Assembly (NCBI GenBank): GCA_009704425.1
Contig: WLEG01000012.1
Coordinates: 1-17,705, forward strand
Direction: 5' to 3'
Source of the DNA: Actinomycetota bacterium
GTDB taxonomy: Bacteria > Actinomycetota > Acidimicrobiia > Acidimicrobiales > Ilumatobacteraceae
DNA: 17,705 nt
Part shown: in pieces, positions 7,388 through 14,515 of the stretch
How positions within the stretch are numbered: position 1 is the first letter of the stretch
Layout: every line of letters begins with the position of its first letter
Made by a program: the position numbers and the translations under genes
Notes under the pieces: generated by a model
Database searches by the model: none
Told to the model about the DNA's origin: nothing
What the model saw: the letters and a program-made list of their open reading frames with translations, nothing else

Positions 7388-7921
7388 ATGGCTCGACTGG
7401 ACATCCCCGACGGAAACGGTCTCGAAGCACATCGACTCTGGCAACTGGCTCCGCACATGGGTGCCGGAATCGCCGCCATGAGCGACGCGGTGTACGCCAA
7501 GTCCAGCCTCGGCATCCGTGAGCGCGAGGTGGCCCGGATGCGCATCGCCCAGCTGAACCAATGCGTCGTTTGACTGAACACTCGGGCCGCATCGGCGATG
7601 CGGCAAGGACTCGATGATGCGGCGTACGACTCCGTCCAGCACTACCACGACCATCCGGACTTCACCGATCGCGAACGCTTGGCGGCCGAGTACGCCGAGC
7701 GATTCGCCATCGATCACACCGCGGTCGACGACGAACTCTGGGCACGCCTGCGCGACAAGTTCTCCGACACCGAACTTCTGGAGCTCACCGTGACGATCGG
7801 CTTCTGCGTGGGAATGGGACGCGCCTATCAGGTGCTCGACATCGCTCGGGACTTCGACGTGCTCTGGAGCAAGGAACCACCCACCAACGAATCGACGACC
7901 CGAGGAGAAGATCCGCAATGA
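7388..7921 (+). CDS. Selenocysteine-containing AhpD/carboxymuconolactone-decarboxylase-like protein (in-frame TGA = Sec62)
   Basis: Read through one in-frame TGA (7571-7573), this is a 177-aa AhpD-like protein of normal family length. The N-terminal part ends in REREVARMRIAQLNQCVV and the part after the TGA begins LNTRAASAMRQGL; together they form the family's core with CxxC written as C59-V-V-U62. By alignment with mycobacterial AhpD (Glu118, Cys130, Cys133, His137), Glu47 and Cys59 are kept, Sec replaces the reactive second Cys, and Arg66 replaces His. Later family sequence (FTDRERLAAEYAERFA, FSDTELLELTVTIGFCVGMGR) continues in the same frame. The ATG has AGGA 7 nt upstream; a GTG at 7349 overlapping the previous stop is less likely. 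The gene lies between the Mo enzyme and an epoxide-hydrolase-like gene it overlaps by 4 nt. A thiol/selenol peroxidase or disulfide reductase role is likely. The alternative is a TGC-to-TGA nonsense mutation. Confidence 0.85.
7586..7604 (+). promoter_or_regulatory. Putative bacterial SECIS hairpin
   Basis: A perfect 8-bp stem, GCCGCATC (7586-7593) with GATGCGGC (7597-7604), closes a GGC triloop (7594-7596). It starts 12 nt after the TGA at 7571-7573, and the loop begins 20 nt after it. Known bacterial SECIS elements sit immediately downstream of the UGA, inside the coding sequence, with the apical loop roughly 16-37 nt away and a conserved G at the start of the loop; this hairpin meets all three. 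It would bind SelB to insert Sec. Confidence 0.78.
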
Positions 7922-8289
7922 CACCGCTCGAAACCGTCAACGCATTCATCGCCGCCATCGAGCGCCTGGACCTGGACGCCGCCTGTGCCATGGTCAGCGC
8001 CGACTGCGAGTACGACAACGTCCCCCTCATGAAGATGTACGGACCCGAGGGCATCAAGGGGGTGCTCACCCCCATGTTCGGTGACTGCACCGAGGTGCGC
8101 TGGATCGTCCACCGCGAGGCCGCGAACGGCAACGTGGTGTTCAACGAACGCACCGACAGGTTCAAGATGTCGTGGGGCTGGCTCGAGCTTCCGGTCAACG
8201 GCGTGTGGGAAGTCGTCGACGGAAAGATCACGCTGTGGCGTGACTACTTCGACGCCCAGACCTACTTCAAGCAGTTGCCCACCGCCTGA
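7918..8289 (+). CDS. Limonene-1,2-epoxide hydrolase-like protein (SnoaL/NTF2 fold)
   Basis: A 123-aa protein that should hydrolyse an epoxide to a diol by direct attack of water, without a covalent intermediate. The active-site residues of limonene-1,2-epoxide hydrolase from Rhodococcus (Tyr53, Asn55, Arg99, Asp101, Asp132) can be matched to Tyr32 and Asn34 (EYDNVP), Arg78 and Asp80 (NERTDRF), and Asp109 (LWRDYFD). The Asn-to-Arg distance of 44 is the same in both. It is a little shorter than the 149-aa Rhodococcus enzyme, mostly at the N-terminus. GAGGAGAAG lies 7 nt upstream of the ATG, and the ATG overlaps the TGA of the AhpD-like gene (ATGA), indicating one operon. It may remove epoxides made by the neighbouring P450s. 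The substrate is unproven. Confidence 0.83.
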   Translation: MTPLETVNAFIAAIERLDLDAACAMVSADCEYDNVPLMKMYGPEGIKGVLTPMFGDCTEVRWIVHREAANGNVVFNERTDRFKMSWGWLELPVNGVWEVVDGKITLWRDYFDAQTYFKQLPTA

Positions 8290-8295
8290 GCGAAC

Positions 8296-8997
8296 TCACT
8301 TGCCGAGGTAACTGGCCTCGATCAGACTTCGGTCGTTGCGCAACGTCGCCGCGTCGCCCTGCATCGCCAACTCTCCGTGACTCAGCACGTACGCGCGATC
8401 GGCCACTTGCAGTGCCATGTGCACGTGCTGTTCGACGAGCAACACTCCGGCACCGGTCTCGTCGGCGATCTGGCGCAGGATCGGCAACAGTCGCTCCACG
8501 ATGATGGGAGCCAGGCCGAGACTCATCTCGTCCACCATCAACAACTTCGGGCTCACGGTGAGAGCACGCGCCATGGCCAGCATCTGCTGTTCGCCACCCG
8601 ACAACAAACCGGCGCGCCGATCCATGATGGGTTCGAGGGCCGGGAAGTACCCGAGGGCCTTCTTCAGATCCGACGCACCCTTGGCCGCGCCGAGCCGCAG
8701 GTTCTCGGCCACGGTCAATTGATAGAAGAGCGAGCGTCCCTCGGGAACGTGCGCCAGACCCTCGCGCGCGATCATGTGCGGACGACGTCCCTGCACCGAC
8801 GTGCCGAACACCTTGATGTCCCCCGAGATGATCGGGACGAGACCCGAGGTGGTCAACAACGTGGTGGTCTTGCCGGCGCCGTTCGGACCGAGCAGTGCCA
8901 CCACCTCACCGGGGTTCACCGTGAGATTCAAACCGCGAACGACGGAAACACCGTTGTAGCCGGTGTTCAGATTCTCGATTTCGAGCAGAGCGTTCAT
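8296..8997 (-). CDS. livF: HAAT-family ABC transporter ATP-binding protein LivF
   Basis: A 233-aa ATPase of a branched-chain-amino-acid-type importer, peripheral on the inner face of the membrane. Walker A is GPNGAGKTT (residues 37-45), the ABC signature is LSGGEQQ (132-138), Walker B ends in VDE (Asp156/Glu157) followed by SLGLAP, and the H-loop is VEQHVHMAL. The EMSLGLAP stretch and the C-terminal EASYLGK are typical of LivF rather than LivG. Its start overlaps the LivG stop by 1 nt (TGATG). It is the last gene of the transporter operon and converges on the epoxide-hydrolase-like gene with 6 bp between stops. In catabolic clusters like this one, HAAT importers often carry aromatic, terpenoid or acyl substrates rather than amino acids, so the Liv name describes the family only. 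Confidence 0.95.
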   Translation of the reverse strand: MNALLEIENLNTGYNGVSVVRGLNLTVNPGEVVALLGPNGAGKTTTLLTTSGLVPIISGDIKVFGTSVQGRRPHMIAREGLAHVPEGRSLFYQLTVAENLRLGAAKGASDLKKALGYFPALEPIMDRRAGLLSGGEQQMLAMARALTVSPKLLMVDEMSLGLAPIIVERLLPILRQIADETGAGVLLVEQHVHMALQVADRAYVLSHGELAMQGDAATLRNDRSLIEASYLGK

Positions 8998-9755
8998 CAG
9001 TGTCCTCCCTCGGTTGCGCTGGACCCGAGGTACGCCTCGATCACCTTGGGGTCTCGCTTGATCTGATCCGGAGTTCCCTCGGCGATCTTCACGCCGAACT
9101 CGATCACGTAGATGTAATCGCACACCTCCAACACCAGACCCATGTCGTGGTCGACGAGGAAGATCGTCAGTCCGGCGTCGATGATTCGACGCAGTCGCCG
9201 ACCGAGTTCCTGCGATTCGGCGGTGTCCAGTCCGGCCGCCGGTTCGTCCATGCACACCAGGTCGGGGCGCGCGGCCAAGGCCCGCGCCGCCGAGACCAGC
9301 TTGCGCTGCCCCTGACTGATCTCGTTCGGATACTTCTTGGCCAGGTCACCGATGCCCAGCACCTCGAACGCGAAATCCACACCACTGCGATCCCGCTTGC
9401 GGCCGGGCCGCACCAGATCCAGCAGGAAGTTCTTGGCGGACTGGCGTTCCGCGGCCACCTGCACGTTCTCCTCGATGGTGAGATCGTCGAAGAGCTCGAG
9501 CGACTGCCAGGTACGGCCGAGACCGAGACGCGCGCGGTTGTGGACCGCCATGTCGTTGATCTCCTGACCCTTGAACTCGATACGCCCCGTGGTGGGCACG
9601 AATCCCGTGATGCCGTCGATGAACGTGGTCTTGCCCGCGCCGTTCGGGCCGATCAGCCCCACGAGCTTGCCTTGTTCGACGGAGATGTCGACGTTGTTCA
9701 CGGCCCGCAGGCCACCGAACGTGACGGACATGCCGCTCGTTGTCAGAAGGCTCAC
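8997..9755 (-). CDS. livG: HAAT-family ABC transporter ATP-binding protein LivG
   Basis: A 252-aa ATPase that pairs with LivF to power the importer. Walker A is GPNGAGKTT (residues 36-44), the Q-loop region reads RTWQSLELFDDLTIEEN, the signature is ISQGQ (146-150), and Walker B ends at Asp170/Glu171 in CMDEPAAGLD. The signature departs from the common LSGGQ/LSYGQ form, as is frequent in LivG proteins. The start is a GTG at 9755 that overlaps the TGA of the permease gene (GTGA), which implies translational coupling. It has the usual LivG length and ends with AYLGS followed by a short tail. Substrate specificity is set by the binding protein and permease, not by this subunit. Confidence 0.95.
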   Translation of the reverse strand: MSLLTTSGMSVTFGGLRAVNNVDISVEQGKLVGLIGPNGAGKTTFIDGITGFVPTTGRIEFKGQEINDMAVHNRARLGLGRTWQSLELFDDLTIEENVQVAAERQSAKNFLLDLVRPGRKRDRSGVDFAFEVLGIGDLAKKYPNEISQGQRKLVSAARALAARPDLVCMDEPAAGLDTAESQELGRRLRRIIDAGLTIFLVDHDMGLVLEVCDYIYVIEFGVKIAEGTPDQIKRDPKVIEAYLGSSATEGGH

Positions 9756-11974
9756 TGCCCCACCCCCATGGTTCGTGGTTCCCCGTCTTGTTTCTGTTTC
9801 GACAGAGCGTCTTTCCTCGCGCGTCTCAACGCTCTTTGCTCGGCCAGCAGTCGTGGTGCGCCCGCGAGACCCTCGGGATTACGCACCGCCGTGATGATGA
9901 GTCCGACGCCGCCGATGAGGGTGGCGTAACCCTGATCGATGTGCAGGATGTTCTCGAGGAAGTTGAAGTTGAGACCGTTGGGAACGACGATCCCCGCCAA
10001 CACCGCACCCGACACGCTGGCGATGCCCCCGAGATAGGCGAACGCCAGGAACGTCAGGGACGCGAAGGCACCGAAGTACTGCGGGGTGACCGATCCGAAG
10101 CGATAGCCGGACAGCGCACCACCCATACCGGCGATAAAGGCGGCCAGACCGAACGCCAGGATCTTGGTGCGCGCCACGTCGATACCCGACGCGGCCGCCG
10201 CGCGCTCGTTGGACCGCACGGCCAGGAACTGTCTGCCGGTTGCCGACCGACGAACGTTCACCACCATCAGACACAGCAAGACGACGAACACCAGACAGAC
10301 CACCCCGAACCACACGTTCGGAGGCACGTCGTCGCGACCCTTCAGACCGAGCACCCTCAGCGCCGTGTTGTTCGGCCCGAAATCCTTGCCTCCGATCATC
10401 GGAGGGTCGACACGCAAAGCTCCGAGTTCTCCGGCGAAGGTCTTGTTCTTGAAGACGAGTTGTTCGATCGCCACCGCTGCCGCCAGGGTGATGACGGCCA
10501 GGTTCACCCCGCGAAGGCGTAGAGCCGGAATGGAGATGGCCGCGCCGAACAGAGCCGCCACCACCGAGCCGATGAGTGGGGCCAACGGGAACGGAAGGTC
10601 GGAGAAGTACTTCGACATGAAGAAGCCGGCGGTTCCCGCCAACGCCATCTGCGCCAGCGAGATCTGACCGACGAATCCCGTCAGCACCACAAGTGACAAC
10701 GCGATGACCACGCCCACCAACGTGTTGATGGTCGACTGTCGCCAGTCGTAACTGAACCCGAACAACATGACCAATGTCGCCACGACCGCGGCCACGGTCA
10801 GCGCGGTCACGTGCTTGGGCGCCACGGCCGCGGGAAGCTTGCCCGACGACACCGCGCCGCGAACAGGGAGGGCCTTTCCTCGAGCGAACATGGCGATGAC
10901 GATGACGAAGAAGGGCAACGCCTGGGTGAGACCGGCGGTCGGCAGCACACCGCGCGGAAACCACGTCTGCGCGCCCTGGTACTGCACCCACCCTTGCAGC
11001 ATCGCGATACCGATACCGGCGACCACGGTGACTCCGAACGACGAGAAGCCGGCGAGCAGCGCCGCTCCCAGCGCCGGAACGATCAACAACGGAAGGGTGA
11101 TCGTGTCCAAGTTGGTGATGGGCGACGCGAGGATGCCCACCAAACCGGCGATGACGGTCGACAACACCCAGTTCGCCCCGGCCAGGAAGTCGGGCGAGAA
11201 GCCGAGCAACATCGCGCCCTTCTCGTTTTCGGCCGCCGCGCGCGTGGCCAGACCGAAACGTGTGAAGCGAAACAGCGCCCACAGCGCGATGGCGATCGCC
11301 ACGACCACGGCGACGAGGAACAGCTGGTTGTTGGGGATGGCCCCCAGTTCGCCGGGAAGGTCGACCTTCCCCTTGGGAAGCGGGAACTGCACACCGGTAC
11401 GGGCCAGTTCGCCGAAGCGAAGTCGCAGGAACTCCTGGAGCACCACGAACAGTCCGACCGAGGTGACCACCTTGGCCAGAACCGGGGCGTTGCGCAACGG
11501 GCGGAAGATCAGAAAATGGAGGGCCAGACCGAACAACACGGCCAACACCAGCGAGACGATCAATGCCGACGCGGTGGTGAGACGGTCGCCGGGAAGATCG
11601 ATGACGGTGGGCCAGTTGATCAGGTCCAGTTTGTTGCCGTCCTCGCGGAACCAGTTGACCGGAATCTCGATGAGGACCAGCGGATTGGGCAACGGCGGCA
11701 CGTAGAACTTGCCCTCCATGCGCAACCCGTAATACCAGTACGCGACGAAGATGGTCACCACACCGTTGGCGAAGTTCACCACACCCGAACCGCGATACGT
11801 CAACACCACGCCGAGGGCGATGGCGGCCATCAAGGCCCCGGTGCCCACGTTGGAGAACATGGGTGCGAGCTGTCGCGCGTCCCATACGTACAGGATCGCG
11901 AAGACGAACAACACGATCGCCGATCCGGTGAGGGCCGGCTTGCGACGAGCGACCTTCAGCAATCCTTCGAGCAC
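9752..11974 (-). CDS. Fused LivH-LivM permease of HAAT-family ABC transporter
   Basis: A 740-aa polytopic membrane protein in which both permeases of a Liv-type importer are joined. Residues 1 to about 370 resemble LivH, with an early GVVLTYRGSGVVNFANG block and the cytoplasmic coupling region around AAENEKGAMLLGFSP. After a linker of about 30 residues (ARGKALPVRGAVSSGKLP), residues from about 400 resemble LivM, with GFVGQISLAQMALAG and the coupling region SNERAAAASGIDVARTK. Many hydrophobic helices run through both halves. The C-terminus is a basic, charged tail (RRARKDALSKQKQ). The GTG start at 11974 has a GGGGGAAGAG ribosome-binding stretch upstream. It follows the binding-protein gene after 188 bp of structured intergenic DNA. 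Such fusions are seen in actinobacterial HAAT systems; the substrate is unknown. Confidence 0.92.
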   Translation of the reverse strand: MLEGLLKVARRKPALTGSAIVLFVFAILYVWDARQLAPMFSNVGTGALMAAIALGVVLTYRGSGVVNFANGVVTIFVAYWYYGLRMEGKFYVPPLPNPLVLIEIPVNWFREDGNKLDLINWPTVIDLPGDRLTTASALIVSLVLAVLFGLALHFLIFRPLRNAPVLAKVVTSVGLFVVLQEFLRLRFGELARTGVQFPLPKGKVDLPGELGAIPNNQLFLVAVVVAIAIALWALFRFTRFGLATRAAAENEKGAMLLGFSPDFLAGANWVLSTVIAGLVGILASPITNLDTITLPLLIVPALGAALLAGFSSFGVTVVAGIGIAMLQGWVQYQGAQTWFPRGVLPTAGLTQALPFFVIVIAMFARGKALPVRGAVSSGKLPAAVAPKHVTALTVAAVVATLVMLFGFSYDWRQSTINTLVGVVIALSLVVLTGFVGQISLAQMALAGTAGFFMSKYFSDLPFPLAPLIGSVVAALFGAAISIPALRLRGVNLAVITLAAAVAIEQLVFKNKTFAGELGALRVDPPMIGGKDFGPNNTALRVLGLKGRDDVPPNVWFGVVCLVFVVLLCLMVVNVRRSATGRQFLAVRSNERAAAASGIDVARTKILAFGLAAFIAGMGGALSGYRFGSVTPQYFGAFASLTFLAFAYLGGIASVSGAVLAGIVVPNGLNFNFLENILHIDQGYATLIGGVGLIITAVRNPEGLAGAPRLLAEQRALRRARKDALSKQKQDGEPRTMGVGQ

Positions 11975-11994
11975 AGACTCTTCCCCCGCTTCAT

Positions 11995-12010
11995 CGGGTC
12001 GGTTGACCCG
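11995..12010 (-). other. Small hairpin in the leader of the permease gene
   Basis: CGGGTC (11995-12000) and GACCCG (12005-12010) form a perfect 6-bp stem with a 4-nt loop. It sits 20-36 nt upstream of the GTG start of the LivH-LivM gene, near its ribosome-binding stretch. It could affect translation or processing, but it may also be chance in GC-rich DNA. Confidence 0.4.
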
Positions 12011-12060
12011 CTCACACCGTCGACCCCGCAGGGCCGACCCGTCATTTCACGAATGAAACA

Positions 12061-12080
12061 TCGTCAGACGATCCTGACGA
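12061..12080 (-). other. Second intercistronic hairpin after the binding-protein gene
   Basis: TCGTCAG (12061-12067) and CTGACGA (12074-12080) form a perfect 7-bp stem with a 6-nt loop. On the minus-strand transcript it follows the larger hairpin at 12089-12134. There is no poly-U run after it, so it is not a classical intrinsic terminator. It may act with the larger hairpin to protect the upstream message. Confidence 0.5.
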
Positions 12081-12088
12081 ACGAACCG

Positions 12089-12134
12089 CGTCGGGTCGAG
12101 AGCGAGGCACCAGGCACCCGCTCTCGACCCGACG
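12089..12134 (-). terminator. Large intercistronic hairpin between binding-protein and permease genes
   Basis: The arms CGTCGGGTCGAGAGCG (12089-12104) and CGCTCTCGACCCGACG (12119-12134) form a perfect 16-bp stem. The 14-nt loop is two direct copies of AGGCACC. It lies 28 nt after the stop of the binding-protein gene. Without a clear T tract it may be a leaky terminator or an mRNA-stabilising structure that lets the binding protein be made in excess over the permease and ATPases, a common arrangement in ABC importer operons. Confidence 0.75.
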
Positions 12135-12162
12135 TTCGACCCGTGAGGGCCGAGAGTTCGAA

Positions 12163-13557
12163 TCAGCCCTGACCGAGTTCGGCCACCGGGTTGATGGCCT
12201 TGCCGTTGTATCCGTCGAGGACGGACACGTACTCGGCGCCTTCCTGCTTCTGGATACCCACGGAGAATCCGCAGAGGCTGGGGAAGGTGGCGTTCGCGCC
12301 GCACTTCATGTCTCCAGCCGCCATCCACTGCGGTCCGGCGAAGGCCTTCACCGCGGCGCGGATGCCCGCACCATCGGTGGCGCCGCCGTTCATGAACTGG
12401 GCGACGGTCATGAAGGTGGCGAACGTCGGACCGCTGAATCCGGTGTACTCCAGATCCTCGATGCCCTCGGTCTCGGCCCACGCGAAGACCGCGTCGTTGT
12501 AGGCGTCCTGGTTGGGGTCGCCCGCGATCTCGTACGAGAAGCCGTAGCCGACGAAGTACCAACCGTCGGGCAGCTTGCCGGACTCACCGACCGACTTCAT
12601 GTGATCCTGCATCGGGGTGCCGAAGCACAAGCCGGTGGTGACCACGGTGGTGTCGATCTCGAGGGTCTTGATGGCGTCGTAGATACCGATGCAGCTCTGC
12701 ACCGTCACGAGCGGCAAGAAGACGTCGGCCGTGTCCGCACCGGCCGACTGGATGGCGGTGGCCATCTCGGTGGAGCCGGCGGTGTCGGCCACCGGCACAC
12801 CGGTGACCTCGAGGCCGAGGCTCTCGAGCACGGGCTTGGTGAGCGCGGTGAAGGCGATCGTTCCGGCCGGGTTGTCGTTGTACACGACCGCCGCCTTCTT
12901 GATCTCCTTGCCCTCCAACTCACCGAGGTAGTTCGCGGCGAACACCGACATGCCCTGCACGACTCCGGGCGAGCCCGGGGTGAACGCGTAGGCGTCGGTG
13001 GCCAGGAACTCCGGCGTGGTGGTGGGGTTACCCAGGATGACGGGCTTCTTGTCCTTCAGCCCGTCGAGCAAGGGTGCGGTTCCGTTGAACATCGCACCGG
13101 TGACGACCACCTGCACGTCGTCGTTCGCCAGCATCTCCTGCGCGCACTTCTGGCCGTCCTCTTCCTTCGTGACGAAGCACTCGACCAGTTCGATCGGACG
13201 ACCGCCGATTCCACCGAGGAAGTTGTTGATCAACCACACGGCGGAACGGGCGCCATTGGAGGCCTCCGGGAACGCCGGGGTGCCACCTTCCTGGTTCACG
13301 TAACCGATGTAGATCGGGTCACCGCTGGCCGCACCCGCGGTGCCGCCGGTGTAGGCGAGCGCGGTGTCGAGCGTCGACTGCGCGACCGGGCTCTCCGACG
13401 GAGCGTCGGTGCTGGGAGCCTCGGACGTCGGCGCCTCCGAGGTGGGAGCCTCGGTGGCCGGAGCGGAACTTTCGCTGCCGGAATCCTCGCTACACGCGCC
13501 GGCGAGCAGGCCCATGACGGCCAAGCCCGCGACGAAACTGATCTTCTTGCTTCTCAC
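12163..13557 (-). CDS. HAAT-family ABC transporter substrate-binding lipoprotein (LivK/Peripla_BP_6 type)
   Basis: A 464-aa extracytoplasmic binding protein. The N-terminus MRSKKISFVAGLAVM leads to LLAGAC, so Cys22 is the likely lipidated residue, although Ala at -3 is unusual. A low-complexity Ser/Thr/Ala/Pro/Glu linker with TSEAP repeats follows (about residues 24-57), and then a type I periplasmic-binding fold starting at PIYIGYVNQEGGTPAFPEA. The GTG at 13557 is preferred over the ATG 17 codons upstream because AAGGGGG lies 4-5 nt before it and the signal peptide starts there. It is the first gene of the importer operon and is separated from the permease by strong hairpins. The 96 bp upstream presumably hold its promoter, but I cannot pick -35/-10 boxes with confidence. 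The ligand is unknown; the context favours a catabolic substrate. Confidence 0.93.
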   Translation of the reverse strand: MRSKKISFVAGLAVMGLLAGACSEDSGSESSAPATEAPTSEAPTSEAPSTDAPSESPVAQSTLDTALAYTGGTAGAASGDPIYIGYVNQEGGTPAFPEASNGARSAVWLINNFLGGIGGRPIELVECFVTKEEDGQKCAQEMLANDDVQVVVTGAMFNGTAPLLDGLKDKKPVILGNPTTTPEFLATDAYAFTPGSPGVVQGMSVFAANYLGELEGKEIKKAAVVYNDNPAGTIAFTALTKPVLESLGLEVTGVPVADTAGSTEMATAIQSAGADTADVFLPLVTVQSCIGIYDAIKTLEIDTTVVTTGLCFGTPMQDHMKSVGESGKLPDGWYFVGYGFSYEIAGDPNQDAYNDAVFAWAETEGIEDLEYTGFSGPTFATFMTVAQFMNGGATDGAGIRAAVKAFAGPQWMAAGDMKCGANATFPSLCGFSVGIQKQEGAEYVSVLDGYNGKAINPVAELGQG

Positions 13558-13653
13558 ATTTCCCCCTTGACGATCGACTCGGTCCGGTGTGGACGAGCCA
13601 TGCGTCACAGCCTCTCACACGGGGGTATGGGGGTCAATCATCGGAGAGCAGGG

Positions 13654-14514
13654 TCACGCACCGGGGGCCGGAGCCTCCGTCGAGCCGGGCCCGCCCTCGC
13701 GATAGTCGCCGAAGGTCGCGTCGCGCTCGCTCAACGTCGCCGTGACGCCCTTGGTGGCGAAACCCTGCATGTATTCGATCGACGACTTCTGATGGAACCC
13801 GAGGGCCTGGATCTCGGCGGTGGCTCGGATACCGGCACGGATGCCCATCGCCTCCATCGCCCGGTGCGCCGCCCGCTTGTTGAGCGCCAACAGGTCGGCG
13901 GGCACCTTGGCCACGCGCTCGGCCATGGCCAGAACCTCCTCGTCGAGTCGCTCGGCCGCGTACGCCCGATTGGCGAATCCGGCGTCGACCGCCTCGTCAC
14001 CCGACATCGAATCACCGGTCAACAGTGCTTCCATCCCCCGTCGCAGGCCCATCATCCACGTCTGCCACTGCATGTCGGGAGGCGACATCGAACGCACGGG
14101 CGGGTACCCGATCTTGGCGTCGTGGGCCACGTACACGAGATCGCACGCCGTGGCCAGTTCGCTTCCACCCGCGAGGCAGTAGCCGTGAACCTGGGCGATG
14201 ATCGGCGTGCTCATGTCCCACATCTCGAACCAGTTGTTGACCACGTGTCGCGACCACCAACCGTCGGCACGCGAGATGGAACGCTCCACGTCGGTGTTCG
14301 GCGATCCGAGGTCGTAGCCCGCGCAGAAGCACGAGCCCGCACCGCGAACGATCATCACCGAAACGTCGCGATCCCTGTCGCCGGCGCGCAACGCCTCGAA
14401 CAGGGCTCCGCGCAGATCGTCGTTGAGCGCGTTGCGCTTCTCCGGACGATTCAGGGTGAGTCGACGAACGCGCGGTGCCGGTTCGTCCACGAGCAGTACC
14501 CGATTCGATGTCAT
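13654..14514 (-). CDS. Crotonase-fold protein (enoyl-CoA hydratase/isomerase family)
   Basis: A 286-aa crotonase, expected to act on a CoA thioester in the cytoplasm. It has the N-terminal LNRPEKRNALN block, the first oxyanion-hole loop SCFCAGYDL (61-69) and the second, HGYCLAGGSEL (110-120). Glu119 sits near the position of the first catalytic Glu of classical hydratases. Where the second catalytic Glu is expected, the sequence is KIGYPPVRSMSPP (about 134-146) and has no acid, so simple enoyl-CoA hydration is doubtful; isomerisation, hydrolysis or ring cleavage are alternatives. The ATG lies one base after the stop of the acyl-CoA synthetase, so the two are co-transcribed and probably act in sequence. 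Confidence 0.9.
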   Translation of the reverse strand: MTSNRVLLVDEPAPRVRRLTLNRPEKRNALNDDLRGALFEALRAGDRDRDVSVMIVRGAGSCFCAGYDLGSPNTDVERSISRADGWWSRHVVNNWFEMWDMSTPIIAQVHGYCLAGGSELATACDLVYVAHDAKIGYPPVRSMSPPDMQWQTWMMGLRRGMEALLTGDSMSGDEAVDAGFANRAYAAERLDEEVLAMAERVAKVPADLLALNKRAAHRAMEAMGIRAGIRATAEIQALGFHQKSSIEYMQGFATKGVTATLSERDATFGDYREGGPGSTEAPAPGA

Positions 14515-14515
14515 G

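Noticed and set aside
7388..7573. Reading the AhpD-like gene as a pseudogene or as two separate genes (stop at 7573, restart at ATG 7598)
   Set aside because: Both halves are in the same frame, the interruption is a lone TGA exactly at a redox-Cys codon, and a SECIS-like hairpin follows. ATG 7598 lies inside the hairpin and has no ribosome-binding site. A point mutation cannot be fully excluded.
9879..11885. 668-codon minus-strand open frame
   Set aside because: It is an Arg/Gly/His-rich frame-shifted shadow of the LivH-LivM permease, which has clear transmembrane segments and coupling motifs.
13388..13490. Possible tandem DNA repeat in the binding-protein gene
   Set aside because: The similarity reflects the repetitive TSEAP-like linker after the lipobox, which is ordinary for actinobacterial lipoproteins, and not a separate repeat element.
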